NCBI GenBank assembly: GCA_026826555.1
Contig: JAKSZT010054003.1
Coordinates: 782,229-846,228 of the forward strand
DNA: 64,000 nucleotides
Source of the DNA: Tolypeutes matacus
Taxonomy: Eukaryota; Chordata; Mammalia; Cingulata; Chlamyphoridae
Reading direction: 5' to 3'
Shown here: piece after piece, positions 23,651 through 34,171 of the stretch
How positions within the stretch are numbered: the first letter of the stretch is position 1
Layout of the letters: each line of letters opens with the position of its first letter
Program-made: the position numbers and the translations under genes
The notes under the pieces: generated by a model
The model's database searches: none
The model's input: the letters and a program-made list of their open reading frames with translations, nothing else
Told to the model about the DNA's origin: nothing

Positions 23651-24195
23651 TATAGCCAATAGGCAATTTGATGTAATTATGAATTCCAAAAATATAATTG
23701 GATCATGCTTGTAAACTGATCTGTTAATCTGTTCATGATTAAGTTATGATTAGGGAATTGACTGGGCCACGTCAGTAGGGCATTGAGCCCCACCCCTTGG
23801 TGGGTGGGGAATAGAATATAAAAGGCAAGGCAAAGGACAGAGGGAGAGGTTTTTGAGAAGCAGTTTTGATGTTGGAGATTTGATGTTGGAGAGAAGGCCC
23901 CAGGAGAAGAGAAGTGAGCCATTCGCCTGATAGTCTACAGCTGACCTTGCGGAGGAACCAGAAGAGCTAAGCCTGGAGAGAAATGCAGCCCCAGGAAGAG
24001 AGGAACCCAAGAAGCCTGAACTCTGGCAAACATTTGCAGCTGTCTTGCTCTAACACGTGGCAATGGACTTTGGTGAGAGAAGAAACTTAATGCTTTATGG
24101 CCTGGTATCTGTGGACTTCTACCCCATATAAATACCCTTTATAAAGACCAACCCATTTTTGGTATTTCACATTAGCACTTTGACTGACTAATACA
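23651..24195 (+). mobile_element. Solo-LTR-like element, 545 bp, 5-bp TSD
   Basis: A foreign block in L1-A ORF2, flanked by aggtc (23646-23650 and 24196-24200). The end reads ...ctaataca, and the start tatagcc is probably a mutated tgtagc, since the sister copy at 63447 begins tgtagc; this suits TG...CA LTR termini. A TATA-like gaatataaaaggc at about 23814 and aaataccctttataaagacc near 24130 fit U3 and R signals. A 5-bp TSD is usual for ERVL/MaLR-type LTRs. No internal retroviral region is present. A non-autonomous DNA transposon is the alternative. Confidence 0.7.
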
Positions 24196-24874
24196 AGGTC
24201 TATCCTGGAGAAAGTTCCATGAGCACTTGAAAAGAATGTATATCTTGCTCTTTGGGGGTAAAATGTTCTGTATGTGTCTATTAGGTTTAGTTCATTTATC
24301 ATATTACTCAAGCTTTCTGTTTATTGATCCTCTGCCCAAATGTTCTATCCAATGCTGTGATTTGTGTATTGAAGTCTCCAACTATTATAGTAGAGAAGAC
24401 AATTTCTCCCTTCAGTTTTGCCAGTGTTTGCCTCATATATCTTGGGGCATCCTGGTTAAGTGTATATACATTTATGGTTGTTATTTCTTCCTGATGAATC
24501 ATTCTTCTTAATATGTAATGTCCTTCCTTGTCTCTAAGAGTTTTGCTTTTAAAGTCTATATAATCTGATAGAAGTATATCTACTCCAGCTTTTTTTGGTT
24601 ACTGCATGCATGGAATACCTTTTTCCAACCTTTCACTTTCAAGCTATTAGTATAGCTGGGTCTAAGGTGAGTCTCTTTTGGACAGTATATAGAGGGCTCA
24701 TATTTTCTTATCCATTCCACCAATCTGTGTCTTTTGATTGAGGTATTTAATTCATTAATATTCAATGTTATTACTGTAAAAGCAGTTATTTCATCCATTT
24801 TGATCTGGGTTTTATCTGTCATTTTATTTTCATCACTTTTATGACACTTTTAATTACTGTTACTGACACAGACA

Positions 24875-25830
24875 TCATTTGTAGACCCTTTTCCAAGCTG
24901 CTCTCTCTTGTCTTTTCTTTTCATACTGTAACACTCCCTTTAGTATATCCTGCAATGCCAGTCTTTTTGTTATAAACGCTCTCAATTTCTGTTTATCTGT
25001 GAATATTCTAAACTCACCCTCATTTTTGAAAGATAATCTTGAAGGATATAAAATTCTTGGCTGGCAGCTTTTCTCTTGCAGTATCTTAAATATATCATAC
25101 CACTGCCTTCTTTCCTTCATGGTTTCTGATGAGAAATTGGCACTTAATCTTATTGGGTATCCCTCATATGTTATGCATTGCTTTTCTCTTGCTGCTCTCA
25201 GAATCCTCTCTTTGTCTCTGGCATTTGACATTCTGATTAGCATGTGCCTCCAAGTTGATCTATTTGGATTTAGTCAGATGGGAGTACTTTGTGCTTCTTG
25301 GACATGGATAACTATGTCCTTCAATAGGGTTGGGAAATTTTCTTCCATTATTCCTTCAAATACTCCTTCTGCCCCCTTTCCCTTCTCTTCTCCTTCTGGG
25401 GCACCCATGACATGTATTTTTGCACATCTCTTGCTGTAATTTATTTTCCTGAGACCCTGTTCAATTTTTTCCATTATTTTCTTCATCTATTTTTTTGTAA
25501 GTTTGCTTTCAGAAGCCATGTCTTAAAGTTCACCAATTCTTTCTTCTGCTTTCTCAAATCTACTGATATATTCCTCCAGTGTATTTTTAATTTCATTTAT
25601 TGCACCTTTCATTCCCATAAGGTCAGCTATATTTCTATGTATGCTTTCAAATTCTTCTTTTTATTCACCCAGTGTCTTCTTAATATCCTTAATCTCTTTA
25701 GCCATCTCATTGAAATTATTAAGGAGATTTGTTTGAACATCTAATATTAGTTGTCTCAACTCCTTTATGTCATCTGCAGTTTTATATTTTTCCTTTAACT
25801 GGGCCATATCTTCCTGTTTCTTGGTATGGA
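24875..25830 (-). pseudogene. L1-A ORF1, broken
   Basis: The C-terminal RNA-binding part is open at 25243-24875 (MSNARDKERILRAAREK, LSANFSSETMKERRQWYDIF, LYPSRLSFKNEGEFRIFTDK). The middle part is at 25486-25274 (KIHVMGAPEGEEKGKGAEGVF). The N-terminal coiled-coil region (25490-25830) survives only as fragments with many stops. Order and spacing match ORF1 of L1-B and L1-C at lower identity. Confidence 0.87.
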
Positions 25831-26084
25831 ATGTAATTTTTTTGTTGGTGTTTTCACATCTGGCTTGCTAAATATATTTATTCTGTGTGCAGTTTTTCCT
25901 TTTAGTTTAAGGCTTTCTTGTCTTTTCTCCCTTGCTCATTGTATAGTAGCAGTCAAAGATGTAGTTGGTGCTGTAAGCTATGGATACTGAAAATACCCAT
26001 ATTACCCAAGGAATTGATGAAGGTTCTCCTACCTTTCTCCTCTGTCAGGTGTAGGGAAAGAGCTGCAGCAGTGTATAATATCCA

Positions 26085-27240
26085 AGTTTGGCAGGGAAGA
26101 CTGTCTGTAGTTGCCCAGAGAAACTGATGAAGATTCACACCCTTTCCTCCCTACCTTGGGTAGAGATGGAGCTAAAATTGTCTGCCACAGTCTATGACAT
26201 GTTGGTTCAAAATAACTACAGTTGCCCTGGTAAACTGAGATAGCACCAGACCCCCTACCTGCTGGTGTTAGGAATGGACCCTCTGGAATGCCCAACAATC
26301 TAATTTGTGTGGACTGAATATACCTGCAGTTCCCCTGAGAAGCTGAGGGAGTACTGTCATTTCTGCCTTTTAGGGGCTGGGAATAGAACCACCAAAACCC
26401 AACATTTCAGTTCCTGTAGACCAAAAGCACCCACCATTGCCTGGAGAGACTGAGGAAACACCAGCTCTTCTTCTATCCTATTGGGTGGTGAGGGTGGTTC
26501 TATGGGTGCCTAACAGTTCAGTCCTTTTAGGCTGAGAATACCTGCCATTGCCTGGAGAGGCTGAAGAAACACCATCCACTTCCTATGCTATTAGGACATG
26601 GGGTTGGATCCATATGCCCTCAAATGTTCATTCCCTGTGGGCCAAAAGTACCCACAACTGTATGGAGAGGCTATTGAAACACCAGACCCCTCCAATCCCA
26701 CTGGGGGTGGGGGTGTATCCATAGGCATCCAACAATCCAGTCCATGTAGGCCAAAAGAGTCTTCTGTTGCCCAGAAAGGCTGTGGAGACACCAGCCACTT
26801 CCATTCCTATTGGGGGGTGAGGGTGTATCCACAAGTACCCACCAGTACAGGCTGTGTGGGCCAAAAGCACCTGCAATTGCCCAGAGAGTTTGGGCAAACC
26901 CAGTCTGTCTCTTGTCCTATTTGGAATGGAGGTGGAGCTACAGGTGCCCAATGGTCAGGTTTGTGCAGCTCAATAGCACCTACAGTTGCCCTGAGGGGCT
27001 GAGGGAACACCAGCCCCCTCCCATCCAAGTGGAGATAGACTTGAAGGCACTCCACAAACCAGTTCATGTGCTGAAAACACCTGCCATTGCACAGAGAGAC
27101 TGGGGATACCCAGTTCCTCTCCTATCTTATTGGCATGGGGAGATGCAGTCCCAGGTGTCTGACTCTTCAGTCTTTGCTGGTGGAGAGCACCTGCATTTGC
27201 CTGGAGAGCCTGGTGAAGGTCCTGACAGTTTCCTCTCTGA
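26085..27240 (-). repeat. Eleven diverged ~108-bp tandem monomers in the L1-A 5' UTR
   Basis: A recurring core (plus strand: gccaaaagcacctgccattgcctggagaggctgagg-like) appears near 26108, 26219, 26321, 26434, 26543, 26650, 26764, 26876, 26982, 27085 and 27192, a spacing of 102-114 bp. Each monomer also carries a gtggggctgg / gaggtggagc-type block. The array lies between ORF1 and the 5' end of L1-A, the place where mouse L1s hold promoter monomers. A promoter role is inferred only. Confidence 0.85.
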
Positions 27241-27289
27241 TGGAGGTGGGGCTGGAGCCTAAGCTAAGGCTGCAGTCCAATCTTGGTGG

Positions 27290-28090
27290 AAAGAAGCCAG
27301 TCCCTAACTTCACTGGATTTTGAGTAAGCCAGGCTTCCCCTCATGTCAGGAATGAATTAAAATGGCAGCTACTGGACTCTTTCCAACTTGGACAGGCTCA
27401 AACCCTAGCTGTTTTTAGGATTATACTTTAGCCAGCTGAGTCTACTACTCAGTAGCTGAGGACAGCAGACAACTGTCTTTTCCTCCACTATTTATGGGAA
27501 ATGGAGCTTCTAACTCCAGCCACAGAATAGCTTCTGAGGTAGCTTGCACAGCTAGAGTAGGGTGGGCACTGGCCTCTGCAATGTGGCTTACACTTTCCCA
27601 GAGAGATGGTGCAGTTCCCGCCAGCTTCCTCCCTGCTGGAGATAGGCCTGGGGTTTAGTTAAAGCTGCAATGAGATCTGGGTGGAAAGAAGCCAGTCCCT
27701 ACCTACACTGTGATTTTCAATCAGCACAGCTTCCCCTCATGCCAGGGATGGAGTCAAAAGGGTGGTTACCAACATCCTTCTGACATGGACAGGCTCAAAG
27801 TTTAGCTGTTCCTAGAATTATACTTTAGCTTGCCGAATTTACTAATAAGTAGCTGAGATTGCTGCCACACTGAACCTTCCTTCCCCATTTTTTGGGAAAT
27901 GGACCTTCCATTTCCAGTCACAGAATAGCTCCTGAGGCAGCTTGCACCAAGGGCACCAACCTCCATGGCTTTGAGGGCTCTAGTCAAGAATCCTCTATGC
28001 AGATGAGCAGTCTCCTCCTTCCATACTTTCAAGGATTTTGCCGGATACTCTTCTGTTCTCCTGGGGCCCCCAAACAGGTGCGTTAGATAG
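27290..28090 (-). repeat. ~400-bp tandem doublet in the L1-A 5' UTR
   Basis: Two copies begin at about 27291 and 27691 with gaaagaagccagtccctac/a. Both go on through cttcccctcatg, acaggctcaaa...tagctgtt, ttatactttag and cacagaatagct. The second copy ends near 28000, just before the element 5' end. The unit differs from the 108-bp monomers, although its leading edge resembles the last monomer. Confidence 0.8.
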
Positions 28091-28169
28091 TTCTGGGTGA
28101 TTACTAACTGCCCCGGAGCACGAGCTGCCTGAAGGAGCTCCTTACTTTGCTGCCATCTTGGCTCTTTCC

Positions 28170-29368
28170 CTACTTGTGGGTATTTTTTAAATTAATTTTT
28201 TTATTTTTACTTTTTGCCCATTTATTGATAATGCATATTAAAAACAAACAAATAAAACACACACATCAGACTTCTACAAGATTGCACATAGAGCTAATCA
28301 AAAAAGTTCCCTCTATTTTTTTGGTCTGGTACCGTATTTCTGGCCCCTTATAGCAAATCTGCATCTTGATCAGGTTCTAGGATATGACTTCATTGGATCA
28401 ATTTCATGACTGCACTTCTACCCTGGTCTTGTGTTTGGATTCTTTGTTGCATGCTTCTAATCATGAAGGTAAGTTCACAGGTAGTTTGTAGAGTGAACGA
28501 TAAAGCGATTTTTTGCGAGTGCTGTCAATGTGGGACTTTTTTTGCTTCTGATTCAAAAATGGCAACAGGAGCTCAATTTGTGCTCTTGGAGGGCAAAGTG
28601 GCGGTTCCCAAAGGTGGCAGGGGTGTTGTGCCAGATTTGAGGAGAAACTAGCTCCTTCCTGAGTTTGGCGACTGACTACTGCTGCTGGTGGCTTTTAAAT
28701 TCCTTTTAAAATTTCTGTCCATTCAAGGTGACGGTGGTAGGATTTCTGAAGAGGATGACCACACCCCCACCCTGACCCCCTTCCACCCATCACGTGCCAG
28801 GGGTATTTGGGAGCGCACTTCTGGATTCTGGTTGTTTTTTTTTTTTTTGCAGTGTGACCATCATGGTGATTCTAGAATGAATGGTAAGCTTTATTTCTAG
28901 AAGAGGAGGTCAAAGGGAAACACAGGCAACCCTGGGTCTCCACCCCACACCTGAGACTCCACATGTTTTCTGCGAGCATCACCACCACCTAGGAACCTGA
29001 AACTGGTCTAAGCTGGCCAGAGAGACAGGTCCAAAGGAGGGAGTCTGTGACCCACTGGCTCCCAGGGTTCCCCCAAGATGTTGTCCAAGTTAACCTGGCC
29101 TCTCATGGCCATAAGGTGAACCATCCCACTTGTGATCTGCCCTGCTGGTTAGTTGGGTACCCTTACCAACCACATTTATATGGGCCTGCAAGTTGGCCCC
29201 TCTGGAGTACCACAGGGTGGGTGGGACCCAGCTGTGGCTGGGGCTATGCTTTGTTTTCCATGTGTGGGAGAATTGGATCTGCCAGTTTGGGGGGATGTAC
29301 TGAGCCCTGGACACCCATTTTCAGTGACTAGGGGTTGGGTGCTGTAGGGAGGGCCAGGGAGCTGCCCA
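28170..29368. repeat. Paralogous low-copy unit U1
   Basis: Diverged copy of sequence also present at 37252-38419 (U2) and at about 49640-50967 with 52778-54300 (U3). Shared blocks: the cccatcatggtgac...attt-ccagaag block (28850-28910), gggaaacacaggcaaccc, the gtctgtgaccca block (29040) and the end gctgcccaggag (29357-29368), where U1 stops and the retroviral LTR begins. A frame at 28406-28651 is open for 81 codons but is not kept in U3, so I do not call it a gene. Confidence 0.7.
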
Positions 29369-29752
29369 GGAGGTCAATGAGCCTCAAAGCCATATCAAAT
29401 TTCAGGCAGAGTAATTTATTAGATCACCAGCATAGTGGTGGTCTAAAGTGTGACTTCAGCCCACCCTCATGACAGGGGGTATGAAGAGAAACTTCAGCCC
29501 ATCTGACTGACTTGGGCTGGCCCTTAAATAACAAAGAAGTAGGGTTTTAGTAAGGACAAAGGGAAAGTACTGACTTTTACTCTGTTGGGAGGGGGTCTTG
29601 GGGGGAATAGGTTTACATGTTGCAATGCAAGTTATGTCTTTCAGGGATAGAGGGTGGGGTTTTGACTATCTGATATTGGGGAAAAGGAAATGGTGCCAGC
29701 TTGGTTGCAGGCTGGGGTCATAGGTGGGTTATTTTGACAAATGGGGCTAACA
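29369..29752 (-). repeat. 3' LTR of the endogenous retrovirus
   Basis: Matches 36739-37251 in blocks: the AATAAA-containing block (aatttattagatcaccag on the plus strand), cttcagcccatctgactg, gggctg-ccctt-aata, gaggacaaagggaaagtactga-ttttactctgttgg, and the outer end gggttattttgacaaatgg...aaca. It is shorter than the 5' LTR through a gap of roughly 110 bp. Its inner end is tgttagcc on the minus strand. Its outer end stops abruptly at 29369 inside unit U1. Confidence 0.75.
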
Positions 29753-31569
29753 TTCCCAATTTATTTTTATATAGTTAAGGGGTAGGAAGGGAGAGTGGAT
29801 ATTGGGTTGATGACTCATTGAGCTGTTTCCAGCTGTTTTTGGGTGTTGTTGGATTCAGTTGTTTTTTGTTTGTTTGTTTTAGCATGGTTTTTGGTTCAGG
29901 GCAGGTACTGAATTTCTGCAGCAGAAGATTATTTATGGCATTTCAGATGGTTGTTTGCATAAACTAAGTTACCATGTGGAAGGTGTATGGACCTGCTTAT
30001 ATGAGGAGAATGTAAGTTATTAGTGATGTAAGGATAGGAATTGGCCATGAAATTTAGGGCTGGTTGTGAGGACTATTGTTCCCAAGAGTGTGAAGGGAAG
30101 GATTACTAACAGTATATAAGCACATTGAAAATTAGTTTTAGCATATGATGAGTTTACATAGCACACATAAAATTTTAGTGGAATAGGAGACTTTAGATTA
30201 TTAACTGTCATTTTAACAATGCTTTTGTGTGATTTTTATTTTTCATGGATTTAATATTTCCAACCTGTAGGACTGCATGGGCCTATGGATAAAATGATTT
30301 AATTTTTTCCCAGTTTGTATAGTTTGAGGCATAGGCAACAACAAATTTTTATTACATTCCCTTTTGGGCCATAGGATGGCTGGCACTTTAACTTGTAACT
30401 TTAGTGTCTGCCTTGGTCTTGTTGTTAGAATTTTAACTGAAGCTGTAGCCACAGTTCAGTGTTGGCTGGTTAAAAGAGTCCTGATGTAATATCTGCAGCA
30501 GTGAAAGCATACCATGCTTCTTCTAAGAGCAGGAGAGTATTGATGTCACACATGTTGGAGTGAGCATGATGGACACTCATGGGTGATGTTTATGAGCTGT
30601 TGGCATATAACAGGCAGCTGGAATTGCTGCCACAGGGTTCAGTAGTCATGGTGTTCATTTTTCTTATGTAGCCACTTTGTGGATTTTTGGGTTTCAATGG
30701 TATGGTTCTGGATCTTCACAAGGGTATCTGCTTTAACAGTCCTGAGAGGGGTGGTAGAGAAGTGGGCAGGGATATGACAGATGGTTTCCTGTGCTGCTGG
30801 CAGGCATTTTAGATGTCTTTATTTATTTATTTTTTATTGTGTGTAAAAATAAAAATTTTCACAATACATACCAATATTTGTAAAATGATATATAAATATC
30901 TATGCATATGTCTTTTTAACAGTTCTCTTCCTCACAGAGGGTGGTTCACTAGAGTTCATTGTTCCTGTCTTGTTTTTAGTATTTGCAATCCACTCCCAGA
31001 TAGGGATGGCAGTTTTCAGAGGGACCAGACACCAATGGGTTAGGACTTCTACTTGGAACAGGGTATGGTATGCCACATACGGTTGCTTTTTTTATTAAGG
31101 GGCTATATTGTAATTTGACCTCTTTTACAATTGTAATTACAACCCAAAGGGTATTTGCTTAGGATGTTGTCTCTGCCACAACTTTACTGAAAACTAATGT
31201 TGGTGCTGGCTACATTCAATTTACAGGGTAAGTTAGAGTCCTCCATCTTTACTGATAGAGCGTGTATTATTGTTTTAAAAGCAGCCTGCTGAGGGGGTGT
31301 TCTTATTTCCATGCACACTTTTTGTTTTATTAACACATACAATGATTTTAACATCTGAGCCAAATGAAGGATGAAGGGTTTTCAGTATCTCAAAACTCCC
31401 AGAATGGTCATTGATTGTTTTGGAGTCTGGGGTGTGGGAAAACATTATACTTTAACAACACTTAAGAGTTTGACAAAGCAGCAGGGACCTTGAAGCTTGT
31501 CCCAACTGTTTGCTCATCTCAGGATCTTAAGACAAGATACCATTGTTTCTGATGCTTCTTTTAATTCTG
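29753..31569 (-). pseudogene. Retroviral 3' internal region, decayed (pol end / env position)
   Basis: By position this should hold the end of pol and env. The minus frame 30452-30243 (69 codons) and a broken frame around 30640-30480 have plausible composition, but I cannot assign either to a domain. Only about 1.8 kb is left here, so large deletions are likely. An 87-bp L1 tail lies at 30821-30907. Confidence 0.4.
30821..30907 (-). mobile_element. Very short L1 3'-tail insertion with TSD
   Basis: Only the last ~87 bp of the L1 family end (reverse complement of ...catatatttatatatcattttgcaaatg...gattttta-cacaat) followed by its A tail, seen as atttatttattttttatt. It is flanked by atgtcttt at 30813-30820 and 30908-30915. 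It inserted into retroviral DNA and shows how short an L1 3' end can be and still be integrated. Confidence 0.8.
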
Positions 31570-31750
31570 AAAAAAAGATTACTGGTTAACATAATATCCT
31601 CAATATAATGAAATAGAGCTACAGCCACAGGTTTCTTTCATGCAGCCAGATTCTGTGCCACCAGATCAGGACAGATCATTGGGCTATGCACACTGCCTTG
31701 GGGAAGCACTGTAAAATCCACCATTGGTTTCTTTATGTGAAAGTGAGTGC
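31570..31750 (-). pseudogene. Retroviral reverse-transcriptase remnant
   Basis: Minus strand, one frame: an LPQG motif (31706-31695) and, about 33 residues on, YIED (31607-31596) in the place of the Y-x-D-D catalytic box. The surrounding hydrophobic pattern is that of retroviral RT, not L1 RT. An in-frame stop lies between the two motifs (about 31650), and the first aspartate of the box is replaced by glutamate. The fragment is dead. The class is uncertain: the tRNA-Phe-like primer site favours a gamma-type relative, but the text is too short to decide. Confidence 0.75.
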
Positions 31751-31799
31751 CTGCTGGCTTGACTTGCATAAGGAGATACTAAAGAAAGCTTTAGCAACT

Positions 31800-34156
31800 T
31801 TTAAAACAAAGTGATAGTGATTTAATTGGATATTATTTTTTTGCAACAATCTAGCAATGTTTGGGACTATTACACATAGCAGTGGTGTTATTTTAACTTA
31901 TAATAATTTATTATTATGCACCACTCATGGCAGCCTTCAACGGTCAGTTTTTTTTTTCCTGCAGCTATAGGGCTGTTTTATTTAGCGGAAGTGGAGCAAA
32001 TCAGAGGAATATGAGCCTAATTATTTGCATCTTGCTTCCCAGGTGGAGAGGTTGTTTCTGTGACACATACCATTTTTAAAAATAATTAAAATCATGATTA
32101 ACAATATGATACTTTTATCTAATATTGTGCAGGAAACCTTATTAAATTTGGGGGAATTTTATACATTCTTTAATCATTTGAACCTTATACTCATACAAGT
32201 TTAATTAACAGAGTGTTAAAGAATCCATTTTAATTTTATAACACTTTAAAACATTTTCCATTTAACTTATAACATATTAAATGAACTCAACTATTTTTAG
32301 TGCTTCCCTTTTTATAAGGTGAAAGAATAAAGCTATTGCAATAATTAGAAATAAAAAGATACTTTTATGGATTTGACTTTGAGAAAGCAGGTTTGAACTC
32401 TATGTTCTTTTAAAAGTAATAAGATTTGTTTCTCTTAAACAACCAAGGAAATGATCATGTTAAAGTACAAGAAGTTATTATGATAAAAACAGATTATCTT
32501 CTCTTTATATATTGATTATTCAAGAGGAAAACTCTATAAACTTTTTTATAAGACAGATCAATGATTTAATAAACTTTGCTATTTTAGCAGAGAAAGAAAA
32601 AAAAATTAAATTTGCACCAGTATATTATTTAATACTACAGCTTTTAAAACTTTATAGACAGACCCAATGAATTTTACTTAACTTTAACCATGAAAATTTA
32701 TTTTCCATGAACTTTTTCAACTTTCTGTATTTATTCAAGTTTTGTCTCACATTTTTTTCTTTCTTAATAACCAGTCATTTTATCCTGATAAAATTACTTT
32801 CTTTTTCTAATAATAAAAACACATTTTATATATTTTGCATACTTAAGTTACCAGAATAACTATAGAAATTGTTTTAAAGTAAACTTCTTAGAACATACAA
32901 TTGTCATGATCACATTAACAGGTATTTTATTTTAGCAGTTCAGGAAAAGCTACTTTTTTTCATTGTTTTCTGGCAGCCTAAGTTTTTCAATGGAATCAAG
33001 ATTATCTTCTCTTTACCACCACTTTAATATGCAGATTGAGGTGGCTTCTGACAGGCTTTTCTGTCATGATGTTATTTTTGTTATTAACATCAATTCAGTT
33101 TCTGTTTAATAATGATTTTCTGGAATTATTTAAATGTTTCAGGTTAAACAGTGCTTTTACAAACATAACTATTTATAATCACACAGACTATACTTATTTC
33201 ATTTTAAGACAAATTTTACTTTAAAGAACACATTTTAACACTTAATGTTACCTCCTACAATACCTTCTACAACTTGCCATATGTATTCAAGTTCTGTCTT
33301 ACATATTTTCATCCTGCTTTTTGAAAAACAGTCATATTGTTTTAAGACAAAACACACTTTCTTGAACAAACAACAAATTTTAGTCAGCACTTCCACAAAC
33401 TTTTTACTTTTTTCAATATCCATTTGTTTCACATTCTTCATTCCATTCTGTGAAGAAAAATAAACTATTAATTTTAATTCAGGCAAAAACCATTTTTGAA
33501 GGGGTTTGCAGTAATTTTAAAGGGGTTTGCAGTTTATTCAAAACTTACAATTTTCATCATTTTAAAGATTTAACACATATAGTGCTAATTTATTTTATTA
33601 GCATCCATGATTATTTATTAATAGAAGTTATTTGATTTTTTGACCATTTGGATAGAGCTCTTTTAAGAATTTTCATTTATTAATTTAATATTACCATCTG
33701 GAAGTATCAAAATATACATTGATACTGAACAAACACACAAACACAAAAAGAGTTTAAAAAACATCAACCAAAACATAAACCTCATTAACTTGACTCATAA
33801 TTTTTACTTTTTTGGTCTGGCTGTTTTTAAGCTTTTTATTATTTATTTTAAGCTTTTTATTATTTTACATTTCTGGTTTTATTGCTTTTAGGATTATTTT
33901 TGGAATCAGTGTTGCTTGTAATATGCACACTTGTTTTTGGAAACACTATTGCTAGTAATTAGCAACTAGTTAAGAATATTTGAGCAGTATAAATGCAGTT
34001 AAGTTTTAATTTAGCAGTTTAGATAGGTAGATATTTAACACACATATTTGGGATTATTACTATTTAGGAATACACTTAGACTTAAAATTTAGGAGTAAGC
34101 TAAAGGCTTGCTTGTAAGAGGTGAGTAATTGTAACTTTGATAGTTTGCAGGGCATC
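31800..34156 (-). other. Very AT-rich retroviral interior with diverged internal repeats
   Basis: About 2.3 kb dominated by A/T, with no coding trace I can place, although gag/pro would be expected here. Two stretches (about 32700-32860 and 33260-33360) share tattcaagttttgtctcac-at-ttttc and aaacagtcat-tt-t, suggesting an old internal duplication. The composition is unlike the GC-balanced gag leader at 35800-36700. Confidence 0.55.
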
Positions 34157-34171
34157 AAGAAGGACAGGATA

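Larger units (their letters stand above)
22459..24822 (-). pseudogene. L1-A ORF2, endonuclease to RT start
   Basis: Frames read in order from 24822: endonuclease N-terminus (ITAFTVITLNINELNTSIKRHRL, 24801 on), IIVGDFNTQITALDRTFGQ (about 24400-24350), then linker and RT entry ([38 protein letters not shown] at 22741-22540). It is separated into pieces by stops, the SINE and the LTR-like insertion. The missing catalytic part lies at 4516 and below. Confidence 0.88.
22459..28166 (-). mobile_element. L1-A, 5' half (old LINE-1)
   Basis: On the minus strand: 5' end agccaagatggcagcaaag (28166-28148), a 5' UTR of about 2.3 kb built of repeats, ORF1 (about 25830-24875) and the first part of ORF2 (24822-22459). 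It carries two later insertions, a DAS SINE (23398-23495) and an LTR-like element (23651-24195). The continuation is at 4516-1045. With the insertions removed, L1-A would be roughly 8.6 kb. Confidence 0.9.

Noticed and set aside
23651..24195. hAT-type DNA transposon with 8-bp duplication aggtctat
   Set aside because: The eight-base reading requires the element to start agccaa, which disagrees with the sister copy that starts tgtagc. A 5-bp TSD with TG...CA ends fits both copies better. It remains the main alternative.
26085..27240. CRISPR-like array
   Set aside because: Period of 102-114 bp with diverged units and no constant repeat/spacer alternation, in a eukaryotic L1 5' UTR.
28406..28651. 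81-codon plus-strand frame in U1 as a secreted protein
   Set aside because: The hydrophobic start is suggestive, but the frame is not kept in U3 (50880-50967 and 52778-52915).
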